A stretch of DNA of 64,000 nucleotides from Rhododendron vialii (lineage: Eukaryota > Streptophyta > Magnoliopsida > Ericales > Ericaceae), in NCBI RefSeq assembly GCF_030253575.1, contig NC_080569.1:6015501-6079500 (forward strand), written 5' to 3'. The notes beneath the pieces were generated by a model. The model did no database searches. It saw nothing but the letters and a program-made list of their open reading frames with translations, and was not told the origin of the DNA. Every line of letters begins with the position of its first letter. The first letter of the stretch is position 1. A program made the position numbers and the translations under genes. Positions 19,201 through 30,860 of the stretch are shown here, piece after piece.

Positions 19201-22200
19201 AAGGAGAGGAACAAAGGTGTACATAGCCTCCACCAGAGGTTTTATAGAGCTTTGGAAGCCTCTCCAACTTAAATCTGCCGACGTGGGACAAATGGGTAAG
19301 CTTCTCTTTCTCCTTTAGTTCCCTTGTTTTAGTCCCACATCGCTTCCTAAAGGAAAGGAGAAGTGCGAACTTCTCTATAAAGCTGGCTTCTGCTCCATCC
19401 TTCCCCGCAGCCAACGTGGCTTCTATTCTCGAGCTGTTTGCGAGTCTAGCTCGAGCTGAGGTCTTTTTCCTCGAGCCAAGCTCGAGCCCAGACTGTGCAG
19501 CTCGTCACGAGTTCGAGCCGAGCTCGAGCTGGGGTGTTTTCTTGCGAGCCGAGCTTGAACACTTTGAAGCTCGGCTCGACTCGGCTCGTTTGCAGCCCTG
19601 CAAGTAGGTAAGTTGCTTCTCATGATGGTGATCCTCGGTGTTGGTAAGTTGCCTCCAGAATTGTGGATTCCTGGATGATGAAATCCTTGTGTTAATAGTG
19701 AGTGCATGCTAGATTTGTCTTTTCCACTTTTTAGTGAGACCCAAGATTAGATCTTAACCAGGGGCTGATAACTGCCAAGAAGTAGGGACTGGGGAGAACT
19801 GAGGAGCTAGCCTGAACACTATATGTTTGGACTACTGGATTTGATTTGAGCTTTATATCATTTTTATTTAGGTCAAGACTTGAGCTTGGACATGAATCCT
19901 GGGCGTTGAGTTTAGTTGAGCTAGCTGTCCCAACTTTAATTGGTAACTTGCTAGTTCAACCTACCCTTAGAGGAAAACTTGGAGTAGCGAAGAGTTCTCT
20001 TTCTCTTCCTTTCTTGTGAGCTGTTTCTGCTTCTTCATTCATCTTCAGTGTTGCTTTTTGTTTTGTTGAATAAAAGCTTTTGGAATATAAGCCGTAACTT
20101 ATCCCATTTGTGTCCAGAAAAAGGAAAATGGTAAGCGAAGGAAGGAGGACCATAGTTCTACAAGGAAAAACAAGGATAAAAAGGTATGCTCCACTGAAAT
20201 TGCATTTCTTTGTTTTACGCATCTGTATGTCTAGGTTAGGCATGTGCAAATCTACAGTTGTTTGAACTTTGGCTTGTGATTGCTTCTCACTTTTTGGTAG
20301 TTGCCCTGTAAATTTCATTAGTACACATTCCAGAGAGCACTCCTTATGGTATTGTATACTTGTTTATGTGTGTGCCCTTGCGCAGAGGACCAGAGGTAAC
20401 TTGTGCTGGGGGCATGACCCGCTGAATTCTATAATTGTATATGGAATACCAGTAATTGGGAACAAAAGATTCTGCTCCCGCCTCCAAAGGGAAATTTTTT
20501 TCCAGTTAGTGATAAGAAGTCAGTTAACTGAAATATGTAATCAGTCTTTTTTTTTTGCTCAGTGGAAGTCAAGATTGTTAGTTATAGATAGTGAGGTTTG
20601 AAGCCCTGTAAAATGCACGGGAGTTCATGGTGCATACTACTTGGCTACCACTCCACTTGATTGGTGGGCGACTGGGCGGTTTTTCAAAAGTACTGACGGT
20701 AAATTGCCGTGTACTTCTCTATTTGGGCTACTTTGTCATTCACTAGGATCGACAAAATATCTCGTTGTTGTCCACAGTGGGTGCTCCATTGTGATCTACA
20801 GACTTTTTTTTGTTTTTTGTTTAAGTTGGGTGGTGAATCATAGTAATGGTCATGTAACATCGACAAGCTTCCTAATAAGTCTTAAGGATTAAGTTATGTC
20901 TTAATATCTTGGACCAACTCAGCTATAGGGTGTGTTTCCAGTGTTGTTATTACCAGTCCACCTATTCAGTTTCTACAAGTTCTCTCTCCTAGAATTCTTG
21001 TACTACTAGAATTAAGTTTGCTCGTCATGGATAAGTTGCACAGATTGCATTTATGATATGAGCGTATTATGTTGAGCAAAATTTATTTGGTTATGTTAGC
21101 AAAGTTTAGTTGGTTATGTTGGATAAACTGCAAAAATTTAACCAAACTAGTCTTTTACAATTTTTGATAACTTTATTTCCAATTATTGCCGAAGATAATA
21201 TATGTCAAAGTCGACAGTTTCAAGTTTCTATTTGTGCAGCTGAGCTTTGGAACTTCCTACCCTTTTTTCTGTACTTGATTGCACTTGTTTCAAGTTTCTT
21301 GCTTATTCAGGAATTTAGCAAATCCCTTTTCTTGTATTTGTTTAATATATATTTCATGATTGTTCATTGAACATAAGAATGTAACACATACACTCTGAGT
21401 AGCTAATTTGATTTTTATCATTGTTTTGTTAGGAAAAAGTTGCAGATCCGATGGCAAAGTCAGCACCTCATGCTACAAACCGTTCAAGTGGTCCTCCATA
21501 TGCCCAACCTGTGATCTCTATGGATAGTGATGATGGGATCTCATACAAAGGTTGGCACACTCTTATCTAATCTAATTGCGGACAGAAGTCCAGGGCAGTT
21601 GGTGATGACTTTAGAGGCAACGTGTTATGTTAAAAGTTTAAAACTATATTTGTATGCATATCTGTTCACATTTTTCTGATTTGCAGAACTTCTGGATAAG
21701 ATTGCAACTGCTATCTCCTTTATTTAAGTTCCCGGCATGTTGGCTTGTCGAGAAATAAAAACGTTCCTGACATGTCATTTCTGTTCTATGCTACTTTCTT
21801 TATAATGTTACATATAAACTTTACAAGGATACATTTACAAAATTATGATGTTCTATGCTGGTGTTCTCTGTTTGTGCCTTCTACATTTCCAAATGTGAAA
21901 TTTGAAGAAATTTGGAATGGTAGTAAACTTGTAGATAATCTATAAACATATGAAAGTATAGGGTTCTGAATAGTAGATAATTTATAAACAGCGTGAGCTG
22001 ATGAAGATAGAGACGACATTGAGATGAGAAATAAGTTAAGATGGTGTTTGGTAGTATACTCTTTTTTCAGCATGTTGGAGATCATTCAAAGGATATTTGC
22101 TCAAGAAAAAGGCATGACATGACTGGCAATATGCTATCATATGGCATCAACACTCTCATCCAAGAAATCATGTTGCTGATCATTTAAAAAACACTGGTGT

Positions 22201-24368
22201 ATTATTCGAGAATATGTGCCAGATTTTTCTGCTTCTACTTGGTGTAGTTATTAATTTGACGAAGAATGGTAGAGTGGGGAGAGATCATAATTCTTTTACT
22301 AATAATTATTTCATTTTGATTGTGATGAACTTCCCCTCGCCCATCTTTGCCTTCCAATATCTGTTACTTGTTTAGTTTTTCGGTATGGCCTCAAGTACAT
22401 ATTGAAGTTATGTATCTATTTCCCTCACAGTCTTTCTGCTACTCCTATATAACTACGAAGTCCATTACGTTTGTGGTTTGCAGCCATTGGTGGTGTGACA
22501 GGAGAGCTTCTTGAGCAAAATGCCCATGCCTTAGATCAAATTTCTGCCAATTTTGCAGCTTTTAAGGTAACATAAAACTTATCAATAGACACAATGCTTT
22601 TCACTTCTGGCTGCATGGATGCAAATATTATAATGATTTGTTAGATGTTATTCGAAGATTTTATCTATTTGTGAATCCTATTTTTTGTGTTAAGCAATTG
22701 CATGATGGGAGCTTAATGCTCCATAACGAAATGAGAAGAATAGGCCTACTTTTTTCCCCTCAGAATAGTTTTTGAAGCCAATGCTTATGCAGTTAGCCAG
22801 ATTTTGCATCAGTTAAGCATGTTTTGAAAGAGTTACAAATATTTCTTAATGAGAAAGTTTGCTTTTGATAATCTAGTGAATACTTTATTGCAGCGTTTGT
22901 TTATAATGGAAGTCCCATAAGATTTTTATGTATGACTATTAGTTCACGTGGATTGGTACATTGATATCTGTTCTATTTTTCAAAAATCCCTTAGATGTTT
23001 GTGAACGTCTCGTGGTTTCTAATCTTCATTGATGTTAAAATGATTGTCGAGAATTTATATATTCTAGGTGCTACATGTTTTAAAGTGGACAGTTATTGAC
23101 GATTCATTATGTGAGGAATAATTGTATGCGACTATACAAGGTACCAAAAAATTGATTATATCATTATTGCTATTATTTTAGGCACTTTGAAGAAAATGAA
23201 ATAGATCTGACCCACCATCTGGTCTGAAGTACTCTGTGTTGTTTGTGAGTCGTTCCAAAGGATTATAAAACGATCCTCACCTTCTAAGAAATTGGCTTCT
23301 TACTGCACAAAGCACAACAAACCTTTTATTATGAGCAGATTGATGATGCCTATGTTGTCTTGCTTCTTTCCTTGCAGATGCATGAAAACATCAATCTCTT
23401 CTGTCAAGCTCGAAATAACATCCTCACGATCTTGAATGAGTATGTTGGATGCTTTTATGTGCTCTGTAAATTTTGTTTTGTTTTTGTTTGCTTTTTTCAT
23501 CATCAGCTTGATCTTTTATATGCTTTGCACGTTTGAATCTTTTTCCGAACCTTACTTGGCTGTTAGTATCATCAAGATGTTTATTTGCTGTCAGTGTCAT
23601 CACCTTTGTCCAGTCTTGCAATATTTAGTCATACTGCTTTCCTGTCCAGTTTCCTCTTCTTTTTTTTGTTCTCTACATCTTCTGCACAGATAACTGTGGG
23701 AGCCAAAGAAGTATGAACTCTGTCTGTTTTCACTTCCATGAGATTCTTGAGGTGGTCATTTTCAACATTATTTTAAGATTTGAAGGGTGTGTTTTGCAAC
23801 CTAAGGAAGACGGCGGACTGCATGCTACATAGCGATATTGAGCAGCTTCAAGGAGTGACGATTTGATTGTCTAAAACCGAACTTCATAGTTCATTGCAGT
23901 AAAATTCCATATGTATTTAGCTATTAAAATGCTTTAGTTGGAATGGAACTGAGCTTCTCGAAGCATCTTAATGGACCGTGAACCAGTAAAAAGCCACATG
24001 TTTTTTTCTTCTCTTAACGTGCTTTATTTGGAATGGAACTGGTCTTCACGAAACATCTTAATGGACCCTAAATGGCTATGGAGAATTTGTTCTTTATTGT
24101 TGATCAGAATTTGTATTTTGCATATTTAATGTCACAAATTTTGCCCAAGATGCACGCATCTTGCATTTGCATTTGTCCATAGCTTTACATTGATAAACCA
24201 GGTGATGTGTTTCTCGTTTGTGCTAATTTGAGCACTCTTAGATATTGCAGCTTGAATGACACGCCGGAGATAATGAAGCAGATGCCACCACTTCCGGTGA
24301 AGCTAAACGAAGAGCTCGCTAACTCCATCCTTCCTCGGTCATCCTTGCAGAAGAACTCATTATCCTAG
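16226..24368 (+). CDS. SANT/MYB-like protein with DUF3755 domain (7 exons)
   Basis: Exons by splice sites and frame: 16226-16428, 18005-18104, 20118-20183, 21433-21550, 22484-22566, 23378-23439, 24251-24368. Together they give 750 bases and 249 residues. A Ser/Asn/Ala-rich N-terminus precedes a single SANT/MYB-like repeat at about 53-101 ([14 protein letters not shown] ... [12 protein letters not shown]). A lysine-rich likely nuclear signal follows at 102-123 ([17 protein letters not shown]). The DUF3755-type C-terminal domain runs from about 163 ([47 protein letters not shown]). Proteins of this type are nuclear; I recall related Arabidopsis SANT proteins being linked to histone deacetylase complexes, but treat that as a lead only. 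Start choice: first ATG of the frame after the CT-rich leader. The last exon and 3' region are duplicated at 30490-30860. Confidence 0.92.
16738..17340. repeat. Diverged 200-bp direct repeat in SANT-gene intron 1
   Basis: Two blocks, about 16738-16942 and 17158-17336, share in order GGGATGTGAAAGTAG-like, GAAATTAGGxTxTxAAATTTTTT-like, GGCAGTTxxxAAxGGTAGTTTxG, GTGxGAGCCxCAGCTTC and CACCAAGAxxGGTGTTCC motifs. They are in the same orientation. Origin unknown; possibly two insertions of one small element. Confidence 0.6.
18947..19599. mobile_element. hAT-like MITE rich in GAGCTCGAGC motifs, in SANT-gene intron 2
   Basis: The ends are AGGACTGCAAACGA and, inverted, AGGGCTGCAAACGA. Both ends are packed with GAGCTCGAGCCGAGCTCGG-like motifs, many self-complementary, with an AT-rich and partly unique middle. 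GC content is clearly above that of the surrounding intron. Such GAGCTCGAG-rich elements with short inverted ends are a familiar class of plant non-autonomous transposons. I could not find a clean 8-base target duplication. Confidence 0.65.
19332..19382 (+). promoter_or_regulatory. snRNA-type USE plus TATA motif
   Basis: GTCCCACATCG at 19332-19342 matches the plant snRNA upstream sequence element RTCCCACATCG at every position. A TATAAAG box starts at 19376, 33 bases after it. That spacing is the one known for Pol II-transcribed snRNA genes. No recognisable U1, U2, U4 or U5 RNA follows, so this is either an element-borne promoter or a chance/derived motif. Confidence 0.35.
23928..24075. repeat. 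90-bp direct repeat in SANT-gene intron 6
   Basis: GGAATGGAACTGxxCTTC and CATCTTAATGGACC occur at about 23938 and again at about 24030, giving a diverged tandem pair of about 91-base period. No function is suggested. Confidence 0.6.
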
Positions 24369-25244
24369 CTTCTCAGTTGAGATCAGTTCGATGATGATCA
24401 GAAAGTAGCAATCGGACCCAGTTCTTTTTTCCAGTTTGAAATGGAGATTTAACGGTTCATTTCCTTTCTTTTCATCGTTTTGTTATTTTCAGGAAGTAGT
24501 TAATGTAAATACCTCTAGTGTAGGCCTGATTCTCGGTTCTGTAAGTTATTTGAAGCTGTTTATCTTAGGCTACCTTAGGCTTTATGTGAATAAGTTCAAA
24601 TTGTCAACTCTCTGGGCACTCTTGATTCGTGACTTGGATACTTGTATTCTTTTAGCGGAAATTCTTAGAACAAACCTCTGGGGGGTTACCAACTTGGAGG
24701 GTTATACGTGAGAGATGTATGAAAATTTGTGAAAGTGCAACGGAATGCGCATAATGTACATCAAGAATCTCGTCTGTTTTGCAGTTTTTTACCTTATTCA
24801 CGACGTGCTGTGCTATTTATGTCAAAGGCAATTCTTTTGAGAAAGACTGCTTATTTTTATTAAAAAATTGGTCTAGAATTCACTATAGGGAAAATAAGAC
24901 AACCAAGAAAGATGTTGGCAATTGTAAAATGGGGAATTTTTAAGCTGGCCCTAAAAATTAGATTCGGATTTAATTTAGTCATGCACAATTATTTGTATTT
25001 TTTATTCCAATCATGCCGTGCATCAGCTACAGAACTAGATAGCATTTAGAATAGAAAAATTATCCAATGCTCCATGACCATTGGTGCACCATTAAAACAT
25101 TGTTTAAATTTTAAAAAGTCATATTTTTTGTTGTAGATATTCATTTTTTAAATAAATTATATTTTTGGAATCTACTGGACGATATCTACTAAACAAGATC
25201 CATATTGAATATGAAATTATGTAAGATTAAAAAAACATCATTTG
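24369..25244 (+). other. 3' region of the SANT gene and intergenic DNA
   Basis: The first 350 bases are probably 3' untranslated region: the same sequence is duplicated, with changes, at 30600-30860. Beyond about 24750 I see only AT-rich intergenic DNA leading into the array at 25245. Confidence 0.5.
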
Positions 25245-26372
25245 CTATGAGAACTCTCTATGAGAACTGTTTGTATGAGAATTGTCTCTATGAGAATTGT
25301 CCCTATGAGAACCATCTATGAAAAATATTTCTATGAGAACTGTCCCCATAAGAACTATCATTATGAGAATTGTTTCGGACAAAAATATTATTGTCTATGT
25401 GAACTGACTATGAGAACTGTCAATTCTCATAGTCAGTTCTATGAGAACTATGTGAAATGGCTATGTGAACTAAAAAATACACAGTTCAAATAGCCCCAGC
25501 ATATACTAAAATACACAGTTCTCATAGAAAATACGTAGTTGTCATAGAAAATACACAGTTCTCATAAATAGTTGTCATGGACAATATATAGTTCTCATAG
25601 AAAAATACACAGTTCTCATAGAAAAATACACAGTTCTCATAAAAAATACAGTGTTCTCATAAAAAAATACATTGTTCTCATAGAAAATACACAGTTCTCA
25701 TAGACAGTTCTCATATAAAATACACAATTCTCATAGACAGTTCTGTTAGAAAATACACGGTTCTCATGAAATATACATAGTTCTTATAGATAGTTCTCAT
25801 GGACAAATACACAAATCTCATAGAAAAAACACAGTTCTCATAAGAAAAAACACAGTTCTCATAGAAAATACACATACAAACAAAAATTGATCAATTTTTG
25901 TTCAATTCTCATAGCCCCTCCACACAGTTCTCATAGCCTCACTACACAGTTCTCATAGCTCCACCACACAGTTCTCATAGCCTCACTGCGCACTAAAATA
26001 CATAGTTCTCATAAATAGTTCACATAAGACTTTGAAAGTTCACGTAGACTCGCTACACACTTCACATAGTCCAACCACACAATTCTCATAGATCCATCAC
26101 ATAGTTATCATAACCCCACCGCACGCTAAAATACATAGTTCTCATAGACAGTTCACATAAGACTTTGAAAGTTCACATAGAGTACTCACTACACACTTCA
26201 TATAGTTCAACCACACAGTTCTCATAGCCCCACCCATAGTTCAAATAGCCCCACCACACGCTAAAATACATAATTCACATAGTTCACATAAAGCTTTGAC
26301 AGTTCATATAGACTCACTACACAATTCACATAACCCAACCACACAGTTCTCATAGCCTCACCACACAACATC
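25245..26372. repeat. Two-orientation minisatellite of a 13-bp ACAGTTCTCATAG unit
   Basis: The core word is ACAGTTCTCATAG. From 25245 to about 25460 it appears mostly as its reverse complement (CTATGAGAACTGT); from about 25420 on it runs as ACAGTTCTCATAG, dozens of times, with the junction around 25410-25440 forming a local palindrome. Spacers are first AAAATAC-like (period near 20), later CCCCACCAC-like. Between about 25991 and 26372 a higher-order unit of 133-135 bases is repeated about three times, starting at CTAAAATACATAGTTC. There is no coding capacity, and similarity decays with variants CATAGTTC and CAATTCTCATAG. I know of no family name for it. Confidence 0.9.
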
Positions 26373-27265
26373 CTTATAATATGGAGTACAATTTTTCTGT
26401 TGAATAGGAGAAAATCTGTACAAAGAGCTGAAATCTACAATAAAGCCTAGTCTCGAAAATTCTAAAATCAAAATACATAACAATGGGAATGATAAAAATA
26501 ATACGATACTATAAAAATGTTGAGAGCCAATACATGAGTGGATAAAGCTTTGCCTTTTTCCTAGGTTAAAGATAACTTACAACTGTACAAAAATCTGAGC
26601 TACCGTGTACTCTTGTCTAGCCTCCTCAATTTTCTCTGTTTTCTTTTTCGAAATTTTCGAAACCCAGGCTAGAAGTTTGTGAAGGGGGAATAGTGGGAGA
26701 AGATGGGTCAGGGACTTAGGGGATCACTTCGAAGATGACGACGAGGTGTTTGGCGGCCACTTCGAAGACGATGATGTGTTCGGCCGCAGCAACACCGGCA
26801 GCATTGGCGGGAGGGGTTCTCAAGGCTGCGCTGGTCTGGGGAGGCGAGAGAGAGGTCCACGAAGACGGCGATGGTGAAGAGGGAGTTGTATCGTCGGGTG
26901 TAGCGCGATATCTATTGTAGAGAGAAAAAGAGTAGAGGAAATGTTCTCAACCTGTCGATTTGGGCAAAAAAGTCAAAATGCAACATAACCGAACCTAAAT
27001 GGGCTCGGTAATAATATTTAGGATTGGGATCAAACCGAGGCTAAAAAATAGGGGCGGCCTCTAATTTAGTATTGTAAAATTGATCCAGATTTTAGCATTA
27101 CCGTAACAAACTTTTTCATTTCAGAAATTCCAAAAAAATAGTTTAATTTCAAACAAAATAAAAGTTATTATGATTTCGTTTTATATAAACAAATAAAGAA
27201 CATGACTTTTGATGATGGTCATCATATTCCAATGTTTATTTATTTTAGAGGTGGTAATCCCAATC
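26373..27265. other. Intergenic stretch with a GC-rich patch
   Basis: A GC-rich patch at 26690-26930 contains a 61-codon open frame (Ala-rich, then acidic) with no recognisable domain, splice context or promoter. The remainder is AT-rich. I do not call a gene here. Confidence 0.35.
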
Positions 27266-27275
27266 CATATTTTTT

Positions 27276-27597
27276 GGCACCACTATTCGCACCCCTTTAT
27301 TTTCTCCCATAACCCGTTAAAAATTTTCAATTATAGTCGACAGTTAGTTATCGAAATTGAGATAGATTTTCAGCATCTAATTACCGAAATATAATATTTT
27401 TTTCAACAGCTATTTATCGAAAATGTATGCTCGGCAGTTGTTTTCCGAAAGTTGAACATATTTTCGACATGTAGTTACCGAAATATAATCTTGTTTTTAA
27501 CAGCTACTTACCGAAATGTTATGTATGATTTTCAACAACCATTTACCGAAATATAGTGGGCTATGGGAGAAAATAAAGGGCTGCGAATAGTAGCGCC
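27276..27597. mobile_element. Mutator-like MITE with perfect 10-bp target duplication
   Basis: The 36-base ends (GGCACCACTATTCGCA ... and, inverted, GGCGCTACTATTCGCA ...) both continue into CCCTTTATTTTCTCCCATA. CATATTTTTT flanks the element exactly on both sides (27266-27275 and 27598-27607). A 9-10 base duplication and long ends point to the Mutator superfamily. Inside are about six units of a 36-38 base repeat centred on CAGCTATTTACCGAAA. Confidence 0.8.
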
Positions 27598-27607
27598 CAT
27601 ATTTTTT

Positions 27608-29315
27608 AACTTGCTCAAATTTGTCCACTCATAATTCAACCCAATCCGCCCATATTATATAATGGGTTTAAATGGGTCGGAAATGGGTTCAATATGGGCT
27701 TTGTGGTTTTGTTGATTTTCTACGGTATGTAATGAACATGTACAGCAATTGAGATCGACAAGTACTGACCCAAACCGACAGCTCAAAGTAGGGAAATATA
27801 TCCTAAGCCGTTATTTCCCCATCTTTATTTGCTTTGAATTTATTTACCCTACTTTGCAGAATCTGACAGTTCTCTGCAACAGATTCGAAGTAGAGCCAAC
27901 CGAGGCAGTTGAAGAAGCACTTGCAAACGACGTTGCTGACGGCGTCCTTGCGCCATTGCTCAGGGTGGCAACCCTCTAAAGGTTATGCCAATCCACATAA
28001 CTTGACCGTCAATCAATTTGGTGTTTTAATCTACACCATCCACTCCCAAATGGCCCCTTATATAAATGGACCCAAAATGGCTTGAAATGACCCAAATAAG
28101 GGTGGAAAAATGGCCCAACAGTCCATTGTTTTGAAAATGGCCCAACTAAGGCCTATTTCGGGGTGGACCGAAATCCCCGAACTCACCTCGAACCGAAATT
28201 AATACCGGTCGGGATCAGTCCCAAAATTATATACCCTGAACCTGATCGGTTTCCAGCAAAACCACCCCGAACCAAACCGAACCGACCGAATAACACCCCT
28301 AATCGTAAGTAAGAAGTTCCATTTTTTCATGTGATGATCATAACCCAAAGTTATAACAATTTCTGCTATCTTAAATTCTCCGATAAAAGTAGGCTGTCGG
28401 CACCATTCTTAAGAGGTTTTTTTTTTTTTTTTTTTAAAGAATGGTTTAGAGAGTGTGGATTCCTCACTTTCTAAGAGTTAGCGTGCCATAAAAAATGTGC
28501 TCTCTAAACTTACATTCCTCAAAGCCATTTGTTTCCTTTTTATAGGCACTAGAGGCATGGAAAACACTACGTGTATGCACACTTTTAGAATGGTTGTGGA
28601 TAGAACTCATTCTTAATAGACGGCTAGGATAATCTTCATCAAACGACTCTCATACTCCCTCTAGAATTCTCGTTAAGAATACTATTTTCTACAAGCCTCC
28701 ATAATATTCTATAGACAAGAAAAAATAAAGGATTGAAAATTAAGTTAATAGAATAAAATTGGATATATAATTTTGTAAAATAAAATTGACATATAACTGC
28801 TACACGAACTAAACTACTTGAGTTCTAGTTTGTGTTCGTCGGTAAAAGTTCTTTCAATATTTTTTGTTGCTTAAAAAAACCAAGTTTGAACCATTTTGAA
28901 GCTCATTAGACTTCAAACTAAGCTTTAATGAGTTAGTAGTCTGCTCATTCAATTTGAGATGTTTAAACAATTCAAGCTACTTGACATTTGTTCGTGATCA
29001 ACTCAATTAAAACTGACAATGCTAGTTGGATAAGTTACCTGGTGTTTGAATTGATCTCATTCATTCATTTGTGTCCTCTCCGATATATGGAAAGATGCAT
29101 ACAATCGTATTAACATTAAGACAGTATCAAACCAATTAAGACTAAGAGTCTGCTATTCGATTTTTCAGGATGTTCTTTGTTGGATCTTTGGATGAATTAT
29201 GCGTAAACTGAGGCATATGAATGTGTTCCCCACTTCCCACATTGATATCCTATTAATTTAGAAATCTTAGCTCATTCGCCATTTTAAGCATTTCCTCATT
29301 CTCCCAGACTAGCAC
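27608..29315. other. Intergenic DNA with small repeats
   Basis: Contains ATGGGTT/ATGGCCC-rich short repeats around 27660-28140 and a GGGGTGG ... CGAACCGA ... ACCGAATAACACCCC segment at 28150-28310 of the kind found at plant hAT-type element ends. A short frame at 27868-27979 follows a TTTGCAG acceptor-like site but has no recognised family. A 17-base T run lies near 28420. Confidence 0.4.
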
Positions 29316-29862
29316 CACAATTACCGCCTTCCGCCTTTATAGGTTGCTCAATCGTTTCCGCCATCTACAATCCTTATCCCTATCTGGGTGCACGGAACTA
29401 CCCGATTCCGGCTTAACCCAACTGCAACATTACGGCTCAAAGTTGCACACTCTTCTCCTAGATGGTTGTTTCGGCATCACTGATAGTGGACTTTCTTTGG
29501 TTGCTTCCAGTTGTCCTTATTCGACACTTATCAGCCTCTACCGGTGCAACGTTACTAACGTGGGGTTATAACTCTTGGCTAAGTCTTGCTATGCTTTGAA
29601 AGATGTGAGCCTATGGTTCGCTTATTTCTAACAATGGAATAAGAGCTCTTTCGCAAAACTGTTGTTAACTTCGGGTGGTGAGAATATCTTGTTGTACAAG
29701 TGTTAGTGGTGTTGGTTTCCAAGGGGGTTTTGTGCCCCAACTTACTTGGATAGGTGCAGTCATATTTCTTCTACAGCGATGGAGATATTTAAATGTTTAA
29801 GGCATGATGTTGAGATCAAAGAAGAAGAAGTAATGTGCATTGCACCTAAACGAGCATTTTGA
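29316..29862 (+). pseudogene. F-box/LRR pseudogene, truncated copy of the gene at 11363
   Basis: Similarity to the intact gene begins at the position corresponding to 11605 (GGTTGCTCAATCGTTTCCGCC) and covers LRR sequence such as LSLSGCTELPDSGLTQL. The F-box is missing. A C-to-T change makes a stop (TAA at 29569-29571) where the intact gene has CAA. Frameshifts follow, and about 430 bases between the equivalents of 12020 and 12450 are deleted, joining LRR sequence directly to the last 35 codons, which end in a TGA at 29860. Same strand as the parent. Confidence 0.88.
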
Positions 29863-30440
29863 TTGCGACAACAAGCGAAAAAGATCATCTGAGATGACCG
29901 AAGAATTTCAAATTCCATGGTTTGTTAAGGCTTGTTCCAAAGGGTTCTAGATTTCTTCAATTTGTGGTATGGTCTTGCTCATCTTAAAGCTTTGTTATGC
30001 GTCAATGAACATCCAATCTTTAATCTATAAAGGCGATGCACTTCACATAAGTATCTCTATATCAACTTTCAAGTTTTCTTCTGTTCAAGTAAACAAACTT
30101 GTCTCCTTATATCCGATTGTCATACATTATCTTCTCTTCTCTCCCTATTTTAGGTTGAGGACAGTTCCTCTAGGTACTTCTCTAGTTATGGCATGGGCAA
30201 CAATGGCGTACTTTGATAAAGATGCAGAAAATTTAGAACCACTAATATTGAGAAGATTTATGTCAACGTAAATTAGATGGCTTGCTTCGATGCACCAAAA
30301 ACTTCTTAGTGTGCTCTAATCAACCGACTCCTTTTGCCAATAAATTTGTCCGTAAGCCCAAGGTTAAACCATTTCTTAGATTTCAGGTTTGTCGTAAGGC
30401 TTTGCTTTCCCAGTACCCTAGATGTGTGCATGATCATTCA
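29863..30440 (+). other. Spacer between the two duplicated gene remnants
   Basis: The start may be diverged 3' flank of the F-box copy. An open frame at about 30155-30215 after a TTTTAG site reads VEDSSSRYFSSYGMGNNGV before losing the frame. It is gene-like in composition but unrecognised. Confidence 0.3.
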
Positions 30441-30489
30441 CGTAATAAAGGTTAGGTTCTGTTTAATGCTAATTGACTACTCCAAGATA

Positions 30490-30860
30490 TTGCTGCTTCA
30501 GTGACATGCCAGAGCGAATGAAGCAAATGCCACACCACTTCCGGTGAAGCTAAACGAAGAGCTCGCTGCCTCCATTCTTCCTCGTTCATCCTTGTAGAAT
30601 TAACTCATTATCCTAGCTTCTCGGTTGGGATCCGTTTGATGATAATGAGAAAGCAGAAGAACTGGTTAGTTGGATCCAGTTCATTTTTTTTTTTCAGTGA
30701 GGAATGGATGAACTGCTCAAGTGTTGCCAATCTCCACATAAATGACTTACGTTTCAGGAAATAGTTTTGTGGAGTAGTGTATGAATCCGCTAGAGCAGGC
30801 ATGATTCTTGGCTCTGTAAATGGTTTTAAAGCTGTTTATATTAGGCTACCTTATGCTTGC
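30490..30860 (+). pseudogene. Isolated copy of the last SANT/DUF3755 exon and 3' region
   Basis: The block from ATATTGCTGCTTCAGTGACATGCC through CTTCCGGTGAAGCTAAACG to the stop at about 30597 repeats exon 7 of the gene at 24251-24368, with point changes and small deletions that break the frame (CCACACCACTTCC for CCACCACTTCC). Similarity continues into the 3' region (AAGCTGTTTATxTTAGGCTACCTTA). No other exons of that gene are present nearby. Confidence 0.88.

Noticed and set aside
19148..19414. An 88-codon minus-strand frame in SANT-gene intron 2
   Set aside because: Lies inside the GAGCTCGAG-rich transposon; no known domain.
25245..26372. CRISPR-like appearance of regularly repeated short words with spacers
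   Set aside because: The genome is a plant nucleus, the word occurs in both orientations, spacers are themselves repetitive and there are no cas genes. It is a minisatellite.
26735..26920. A 61-codon Ala-rich frame in a GC-rich patch
   Set aside because: No family, no splice sites and no conserved flank; GC content alone explains the open frame.
27868..27979. A possible terminal exon after a TTTGCAG site
   Set aside because: Reads plausibly (EVEPTEAVEEALANDVADG) but too short to assign, and no partner exon was found.
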